From the NCBI GenBank assembly GCA_964352625.1, contig CAYGSD010000003.1, positions 186,001 to 250,000 of the forward strand: DNA of 64,000 nt, read 5' to 3'. This document shows, piece by piece, positions 58,591-64,000 of the stretch. Numbering within the stretch: the stretch's first letter is position 1; every line of letters begins with the position of its first letter. A model generated the notes under the pieces. The model had not been told where the DNA came from. It did no database searches and saw only the letters and a list, made by a program, of their open reading frames with translations. This stretch comes from JAAEPI01 sp964352625 (GTDB lineage: Bacteria > Bacteroidota > Bacteroidia > Cytophagales > Cyclobacteriaceae). The translations under genes and the position numbers were made by a program.

Positions 58591-60145
58591 TCTTGTGAAG
58601 TAAGGAATTGGTCGACGGGTTAGTGCTTTTTTCTTCGCCCTGAACAATTTTCTTGGCTAATACCTTACCCAATTCCACGCCCCATTGATCAAAGCTGAAA
58701 ATGTTCCAAATCACCCCTTGCACAAAAACCTGATGTTCATATAAAGCAATGAGAGCACCTAGATTTTTAGGCGTTAGTTCATCCATCAGCAATGTGTTGG
58801 ACGGACGATTGCCTTCAAAATTCCTAAATGGATCTTCGTTTGAACTTCCATCCATCAATGCTTCAGACTGGGCAAAACAATTTGCTAAGAGCTTGGTGTG
58901 GTGCTCTTCATGTGTGTGGGCTGGTTTCGCCACGGCAATAAAATCAGATGGTACTATTTCCGTTCCTTGATGAAGCAGTTGATAAAAGGCGTGCTGACCG
59001 TTTGTGCCGGGTTCACCGAAGTATACAGGGCAAGTGGGGTAGGAGATTCTATTTCCATTTCTATCCACCTGTTTTCCATTACTCTCCATTATCATCTGCT
59101 GAAGAAATCTGGGAAAGTCTCGCAATCTGTGATCGTAGGGCAAAATCGCATGGTTAGTTTGTCCACAAAAATTGACTTGCCAGATCGTTAACAGCGCCAT
59201 TACAACAGGCATGTTTTCTTCCATTTCCGCCGAAAAGAAATGTTCGTCCATGGCACCAGCACCTTCAAGTAATTCCTTGAAGCGCTCAAAACCTATGGAC
59301 AAGGCAATGCTCAGTCCTATAGAAGACCAAAGGGAAAATCGACCACCAACCCAGTCCCAGAACCCGACAATGTTTTGTTCCGGAATACCAAAATTCTTAA
59401 CCTCGGGGATGTTAGTTGAAACTGCAAAAAAGTGTTTTTTCAGCGCATCATCCCTGCCCATTCTATCAATGAACCATGACCTCACCGTACGAGCATTGGT
59501 CATCGTTTCATCCGTGGTAAAGGTTTTTGAGGCAACAATAAAGACCGTTTCCTCTGCCTTGATTTCCTGACTGATTTCTTCCCACTGGGCAGCATCGATA
59601 TTGGATAGGAAATAGGGGGTGATGTCGGACCAAAATGGCTTCAAGGCATTGCATACCATTTGCGGTCCCAAATCAGAGCCTCCAATCCCAATATTTACAA
59701 CATATCTAATCTTCTTGCCCGTATGTCCTTTCCATTCACCACTCGTGATGGCATTGGCTATTGTTTCAATTTTAGCCAGTTCACCATTTACCAAAGGCAT
59801 CACGTTCTCCTCATCCATCAAAACAGAATCTCTGCTACTTCTTAAAGCGTGGTGAAGGACCGCTCTATTCTCCCGTTCATTAATTTTTTCGCCAGCCTCC
59901 ATTGCTTTCCTAGCCGAGTCTAAGTGCGACTCTCTGGCAAGACCCATCAGCAGCTTCATGCCCTTTTCGCCAATCAGGTTTTTAGAATAGTCTAAGTACA
60001 GTCCACATTTCTCCAATGAGAATTCCGCCACGCGATTTGCGTTTGCGTCAAAAAAACTTTTTATGTTTTTGTCTTTGAGCTCGGAATAATGGCTGGAAAG
60101 AGCTTGCCAGGAAGGCAACCCTGTAGGCTGGTTTTTTGGAAACAT
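58574..60145 (-). CDS. pgi: Glucose-6-phosphate isomerase
   Basis: Pgi interconverts glucose-6-phosphate and fructose-6-phosphate. The 523-residue protein has family blocks VVNIGIGGSDLGPQMV, GRFSLWSSIGLSIALSIGF and the C-terminal FDQWGVELGKVLAKKI. The catalytic Glu/His/Lys positions of the family can be placed by eye in these and nearby blocks. It is followed by the methyltransferase, convergent, and preceded by the antiporter gene 28 bases away. Confidence 0.95.
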   Translation of the reverse strand: MFPKNQPTGLPSWQALSSHYSELKDKNIKSFFDANANRVAEFSLEKCGLYLDYSKNLIGEKGMKLLMGLARESHLDSARKAMEAGEKINERENRAVLHHALRSSRDSVLMDEENVMPLVNGELAKIETIANAITSGEWKGHTGKKIRYVVNIGIGGSDLGPQMVCNALKPFWSDITPYFLSNIDAAQWEEISQEIKAEETVFIVASKTFTTDETMTNARTVRSWFIDRMGRDDALKKHFFAVSTNIPEVKNFGIPEQNIVGFWDWVGGRFSLWSSIGLSIALSIGFERFKELLEGAGAMDEHFFSAEMEENMPVVMALLTIWQVNFCGQTNHAILPYDHRLRDFPRFLQQMIMESNGKQVDRNGNRISYPTCPVYFGEPGTNGQHAFYQLLHQGTEIVPSDFIAVAKPAHTHEEHHTKLLANCFAQSEALMDGSSNEDPFRNFEGNRPSNTLLMDELTPKNLGALIALYEHQVFVQGVIWNIFSFDQWGVELGKVLAKKIVQGEEKSTNPSTNSLLHKIKRLS

Positions 60146-60173
60146 AATCTGGTCTTATGATTTGGCTAAATTA

Positions 60174-61169
60174 TTAACCGCGGTTGATAATGAATACCAT
60201 ATAAGCAATAAAACAGAGGAGGTAAACGAATCCTTCCGCTCTATCGAGCTTGAATTTATTAAGCGTAAACATGAAAAGGAATAATAGGAGGGTTCCAACG
60301 AGCATAAAGCCAAGATCCCAGTTGAGCGCAACATCGAAAGTTAAGTCTCCACTGATGATGGACGTGGCACCTAATACCAGTAATAGATTAAATATGTTGG
60401 ATCCCACGATATTTCCCACCGCTAAGTCTGACTTCTTTTGGAAGGCAGCCACAGCCGAGGTTGCTAATTCGGGTAGGGATGTACCAGCAGCCAAAATTGT
60501 AAGTCCTATGAGTTCGTCACTTACTTCAAATATTTTTGCGATTTTGACAGCATTGTCCACGATCATTTGTCCACCAAATATTAGTCCGGCTATACCGAAT
60601 AAAATCATGACGGTGGTTTTCAGCGAGCCATAAAGTATGACATCCTCCCCTTCGATCTCTTCGGGATGTCGCTTCAGATTCATGAAAATGTAGAGTATGA
60701 AAATCAAAAACAGCCCAATCAGAATCCATCCATCCGAAACACTCAATACATTTTCTGTAGATCCATTATTAAACAGGTCGCTGATAAATCCATCATTAAC
60801 CAAAATGACAAAAAGTATTGCCACAAAAAACGAGTAAGGGACTTCCTTCCAAAGTGCGTTTTTCTGGACGGTCAATGGATATATGATTGCGGAAATTCCA
60901 AGGATTAGGAAGACATTGAAAATATTTGAGCCAATTATATTTCCGAAAATTATTCCGTTTGCATCTCCTTTGGCTCCAGAGATAATATTCACAACGAGCT
61001 CTGGTGCCGAAGTGCCCATAGCTACCACAGTGAGACCTATGGCAATATCAGAAACATTGAATCTTTTGGCTAAAGAAGAGGCACCATTGACTAGGAAATC
61101 TGCCCCCTTGATCAGTAAAACGAATCCTACCGCTATATAGACAAAATACAAGAAGACGCCCAGGTCCAT
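60174..61169 (-). CDS. Calcium/sodium antiporter (CaCA family, YrbG-like)
   Basis: The 331-residue membrane protein has both alpha-repeats of the family: GTSAPELVVNIISG with GNIIGSNIFNV, and GTSLPELATSAVAA with GNIVGSNIFNLL. It has about ten membrane segments. It exchanges sodium for calcium across the inner membrane. The gene has a promoter at 61225-61254 and a leader of about 50 bases with a hairpin (61204-61220). The stop lies 28 bases before the pgi start. Confidence 0.9.
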   Translation of the reverse strand: MDLGVFLYFVYIAVGFVLLIKGADFLVNGASSLAKRFNVSDIAIGLTVVAMGTSAPELVVNIISGAKGDANGIIFGNIIGSNIFNVFLILGISAIIYPLTVQKNALWKEVPYSFFVAILFVILVNDGFISDLFNNGSTENVLSVSDGWILIGLFLIFILYIFMNLKRHPEEIEGEDVILYGSLKTTVMILFGIAGLIFGGQMIVDNAVKIAKIFEVSDELIGLTILAAGTSLPELATSAVAAFQKKSDLAVGNIVGSNIFNLLLVLGATSIISGDLTFDVALNWDLGFMLVGTLLLFLFMFTLNKFKLDRAEGFVYLLCFIAYMVFIINRG

Positions 61170-61203
61170 ATGTTAGGTTAAATCGGTGATGTGATTTTTT
61201 CCA

Positions 61204-61220
61204 GATTTTGTTTCAAAATC
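61204..61220. repeat. 7-bp hairpin in the antiporter leader
   Basis: GATTTTG (61204-61210) and CAAAATC (61214-61220) form a perfect stem around TTT, right at the predicted transcript start. It may affect the stability of the 5' end. Confidence 0.45.
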
Positions 61221-61224
61221 CCTG

Positions 61225-61254
61225 CAAATTAACACTCTGGTCTGATTTTACAAA
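61225..61254 (-). promoter_or_regulatory. Promoter of the antiporter gene
   Basis: On the minus strand TTTG (61251-61254) is followed after 18 bases by TTAATTTG (61225-61232), one mismatch from TAnnTTTG. The predicted leader is about 50 bases to the ATG at 61169. Confidence 0.5.
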
Positions 61255-61256
61255 GG

Positions 61257-62957
61257 TTATTGAAACAAGTCCTTCTTTAGTGAATCTAACTTTTTTTCAA
61301 GACTTTGAAAGGTTTCCTGATACTTCTCTTTAGAATCCAATGTAGTTTTTGTCGAGAAATAGAATTTTATCTTGGGTTCGGTACCCGATGGTCTTACCGA
61401 AATTCTAGAACCATCCTCTGTCAAAAACTGCAAAACGTTCGATTTTGGAAAATTGAGGCCTATTTCTTTATCAGAAGACAAATCTCGAGAAGTGCTATTT
61501 TGGAAGTCAAGCACTTTTGAAACTTTGCTACCACCTAACTGCTCTGGAGGATTACTTCTGAATTTTTTCATCATATTTTGAATCTCTTCTGCACCAGACT
61601 GCCCCTTCTTTGTGATTGACGCTAGTGTTTCAAGATAAAAACCAAATTCTTTATAAATCTCCAGGAGTAATTCGAACGGGGATTTGCCCTGAGCTTTAGC
61701 CCAAGCGGCCATTTCTGCAATTAGCGCACAACTAGCCACAGCGTCTTTATCACGTACCTTATCTCCAATCATGTAGCCGTAGCTTTCTTCACCACCTACT
61801 ATAAATTTCTCTACATCTTCTTTGTCATGAATTAGCTTTGCGATGTATTTGAACCCTGTCAGCGTTTCGTAGGTTTTGACACCAAATCCTGCGGCAATAG
61901 CAGGGAGGATATCGGATGTAACAATGGTCTTGGCTATGAACTCATTGCCTTTAAAACCTTTTTCTCGACTCTTAAATAAAATATAGTAAACCAGTAAAGA
62001 GGCGGTTTGATTGCCATTTAACAATTGAAAATCTCCTTCCAAATTCTTCACTGCAATTCCCACTCTGTCAGCATCAGGATCTGTAGCGAGCACTAAATCC
62101 GCATCTAATTCTTTGGCCTGATTGAGCGCTAAGATCATTGCCTCTTTTTCCTCGGGATTCGGATACACCACCGTCGGGAAATTTCCGTTAGGCTCAGATT
62201 GTTCCTCTACAATGTGTACGTTTTTAAATCCGAATCTGTCAAGAGCCTTTGGAACCAAAGTAATTCCAGTCCCATGAATTGGAGAAAATACAATTCGGAT
62301 TCCTTTATCAACATCATTACTCAGGCTAAGAGATTGGATCATAGCTAGGTACCTCTCATCGAGTTCTTTACCAATATGTTCAATCAAACTCGTATCGGAT
62401 TTGTAATTGACCTTTTCAAAAGAGTCAATTTGGCGAACTTCAGAAATGACACCCGCATCGTGCGGGGCTATAAGTTGGCCACCATCCGACCAATAGGCCT
62501 TGTACCCATTGTATTCCTTAGGGTTGTGAGAGGCCGTAATCACCACTCCGCTTTGACATCCAAGTTCGCGAATAGCAAAGGACAGCTCTGGAGTTGGTCG
62601 TAGCTCCTCAAATAAATACACTTTTATCCCGTTCGCAGAAAACACATCGGCGGTCGTTTGCGCAAAGAATGAACTATTGTTTCGACTGTCATGCGCGATT
62701 GCAACCGAAATATCTTGCTTAGGGAATTGAGCCTTTAAATAGTTGGCAAGCCCTTGAGTCGCCATGCCCACGGTATAGCGATTCATGCGATTGGTGCCAG
62801 CTCCCATGAGGCCTCTCAAGCCACCTGTCCCAAATTCCAATTCGGTATAGAACGAGTCATTCAGGACGTCCTCATACATTTCTCCAATTTCAGCTTTGGT
62901 TTTGGAGTCAACCACGTCGCTTTCTAACCAGCTCTTTACTTTCTCTTGAATCGTCAT
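61257..62957 (-). CDS. Phospho-sugar mutase (phosphoglucomutase/phosphomannomutase)
   Basis: The 566-residue protein has the alpha-D-phosphohexomutase motifs: phosphoserine in VITASHNPKEYNGYK (Ser143), metal-binding DPDADRVGIA, sugar-binding GGEESYGYM and phosphate-binding VRPSGTEPKIKFY. The length fits the PgcA type of phosphoglucomutase. The ATG at 62955-62957 is preferred over a TTG two codons upstream. It follows trpS by 10 bases and is likely co-transcribed with it. Confidence 0.92.
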   Translation of the reverse strand: MTIQEKVKSWLESDVVDSKTKAEIGEMYEDVLNDSFYTELEFGTGGLRGLMGAGTNRMNRYTVGMATQGLANYLKAQFPKQDISVAIAHDSRNNSSFFAQTTADVFSANGIKVYLFEELRPTPELSFAIRELGCQSGVVITASHNPKEYNGYKAYWSDGGQLIAPHDAGVISEVRQIDSFEKVNYKSDTSLIEHIGKELDERYLAMIQSLSLSNDVDKGIRIVFSPIHGTGITLVPKALDRFGFKNVHIVEEQSEPNGNFPTVVYPNPEEKEAMILALNQAKELDADLVLATDPDADRVGIAVKNLEGDFQLLNGNQTASLLVYYILFKSREKGFKGNEFIAKTIVTSDILPAIAAGFGVKTYETLTGFKYIAKLIHDKEDVEKFIVGGEESYGYMIGDKVRDKDAVASCALIAEMAAWAKAQGKSPFELLLEIYKEFGFYLETLASITKKGQSGAEEIQNMMKKFRSNPPEQLGGSKVSKVLDFQNSTSRDLSSDKEIGLNFPKSNVLQFLTEDGSRISVRPSGTEPKIKFYFSTKTTLDSKEKYQETFQSLEKKLDSLKKDLFQ

Positions 62958-62967
62958 CTTCAACTAA

Positions 62968-63936
62968 TTAATAGCCCAATTTTTCCCTTACTCTGGCAAG
63001 GGTGGTTTGAGCAACTTTCCTTGCTTTTTCTTCACCTTTTCTCAACTCCTCTTCAATCCTTTCCGGATTATTCATCAACTCATCGAATGCTTTTCGTTCA
63101 TCCTTGAAATGATTCAAAATCAATTCGAAAAGAGCGGTTTTGGCATGGCCATATCCATAATTTCCACCTTCATAGTTTGCTCTCATCTCCTGAGTTTGAG
63201 GTTCATTAGCTAGCAACTTATAGAGCTGAAACACATTGCAGGTGTCTGGATTTTTAGGTTCTTCAAGAGGAGTACTATCAGTGATCACTGACATGACCTG
63301 CTTCTTCAATTGCTTCTCTGGAAGAAAAATATCGATTGTATTTCCGTATGACTTGCTCATTTTTTGTCCGTCAGTCCCCGGAATGGTCATCAGTTCTTCG
63401 TTGATCCGAGCCTCAGGCAGGACGAACGTTTCCCCAAATTGATGGTTAAAACTACTCGCAATGTCACGAGTCATTTCGAGATGTTGCTTCTGGTCTTTTC
63501 CGACAGGTACAATGTTGGCATCATACAAAATAATGTCTGAAGCCATAAGTACGGGATAGGTAAACAACCCGGCGTTTACATCTGATAGTTTGTCAGACTT
63601 GTCCTTAAACGAATGCGCATTTTGCAGCATCGGGAAAGGAGTGAAGCAATTCAGAAACCACGTGAGTTCGCATACTTCACCGACTCTAGACTGACGGTAA
63701 AACGTATTTGCCTCGGTATCGAAACCACAGGCAAGCCATGCAGCGGCCACCTCATTCACATTTTGTCTTCTTTGATCGGCATCCTTAATGGTCGTTAAAG
63801 AATGTAAATCTGCTATGAAGAAAAAGGAATCATTGGAAGCATCTTTTGAAAGTTCTATTGCAGGAAGGATTGCTCCTAAAAGATTGCCTAAATGCGGTTT
63901 GCCTGAACTTTGAATGCCTGTGAGAATACGTGCCAT
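62968..63936 (-). CDS. trpS: Tryptophan-tRNA ligase
   Basis: TrpRS charges tRNA-Trp. The 322-residue protein has the HIGH-like motif KPHLGNLLGAI near residue 13 and the KMSKS motif QKMSKSYGN near residue 195. The start TGIQSSGKPHLGN is typical. At 322 residues it is normal for a bacterial TrpRS. It has a -7 box at 63953-63960 and heads a probable operon with the phospho-sugar mutase. Confidence 0.95.
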   Translation of the reverse strand: MARILTGIQSSGKPHLGNLLGAILPAIELSKDASNDSFFFIADLHSLTTIKDADQRRQNVNEVAAAWLACGFDTEANTFYRQSRVGEVCELTWFLNCFTPFPMLQNAHSFKDKSDKLSDVNAGLFTYPVLMASDIILYDANIVPVGKDQKQHLEMTRDIASSFNHQFGETFVLPEARINEELMTIPGTDGQKMSKSYGNTIDIFLPEKQLKKQVMSVITDSTPLEEPKNPDTCNVFQLYKLLANEPQTQEMRANYEGGNYGYGHAKTALFELILNHFKDERKAFDELMNNPERIEEELRKGEEKARKVAQTTLARVREKLGY

Positions 63937-63952
63937 TGACGGGAGTTTTGCG

Positions 63953-63960
63953 CAAACCTA
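63953..63960 (-). promoter_or_regulatory. -7 box of trpS
   Basis: On the minus strand TAGGTTTG is a perfect TAnnTTTG match, followed by CGC, ending 16 bases before the ATG at 63936. A TTTT 21 bases upstream may serve as -33. Confidence 0.55.
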
Positions 63961-64000
63961 ATACCTTTGATGGAGTGTTATAAAACATTTAATCCGAAAG

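Overview
The window looks like chromosomal DNA of a free-living member of the Bacteroidota, most likely order Cytophagales. The evidence is the clade-typical gene content: a DUF4835/PorD-like type IX secretion accessory protein, a TamL-type lipoprotein of the BamA superfamily, HU-HIG and DUF6090 proteins, an OstA-like protein, a fused IcmF mutase and a TonB-like protein with the Bacteroidota C-terminus. It also has -7 promoter boxes of the form TAnnTTTG in front of many genes instead of sigma70 -10 boxes. No rRNA, tRNA, CRISPR array, prophage or complete insertion sequence was seen.

Layout. 1-7797 (minus) is one dense housekeeping and envelope operon: ostA-like, bamD, omega-like subunit, coaBC, porD-like, recN, fabI and ispE (cut by the window edge). 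7844-12389 (plus) holds tilS, mdh and ppk1. 12352-16307 (minus) is the compact four-gene Anbu cluster: circularly permuted ATP-grasp, alpha-E, Anbu proteasome-like protease and transglutaminase. 16479-20113 (plus) holds a lipoprotein, an SRPBCC-GyrI fusion, a CoA-transferase and a TonB-like protein. 20182-27142 holds an ExbB-like protein, a LytTR regulator, trehalase, an acidic heptad-repeat protein, a DUF885 peptidase and a membrane MutS-like ATPase. 27189-30902 (minus) is an ECF sigma operon with a probable anti-sigma factor, two DUF4252 proteins and an ABC exporter.

30903-31363 is a gene-free block of palindromic repeats, followed by a RES-domain protein, an acyltransferase-like membrane protein, an AhpD-like protein, a GNAT-like protein and a tandem pair of exported paralogues. 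37805-39533 has two adjacent membrane proteins that resemble histidine kinases cut off after the DHp helix. 39634-43565 holds a YkgJ-like protein and icmF. 43632-48196 is a mixed set ending in purU. 48197-48659 is a second repeat block with at least five related units. 48660-52821 holds an aminotransferase, a DUF6624 protein, a TIR-like putative defence protein under a probable palindromic operator, and an HU-HIG protein. 53080-63936 is mostly housekeeping: PAP2, hemF, tamL, an RNA methyltransferase, pgi, a Ca/Na antiporter, a phosphohexomutase and trpS.

Several genes fit together. bamD, the OstA-like protein, PorD-like protein and tamL all serve outer-membrane biogenesis. The Anbu cluster looks like a self-contained peptide ligation and proteolysis system whose substrate I do not know. 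The strongest leads for something undescribed are the ATPase-less kinase pair, the operator-controlled TIR-like gene and the Anbu cluster. All family calls rest on motif recognition by eye; no database search was run.
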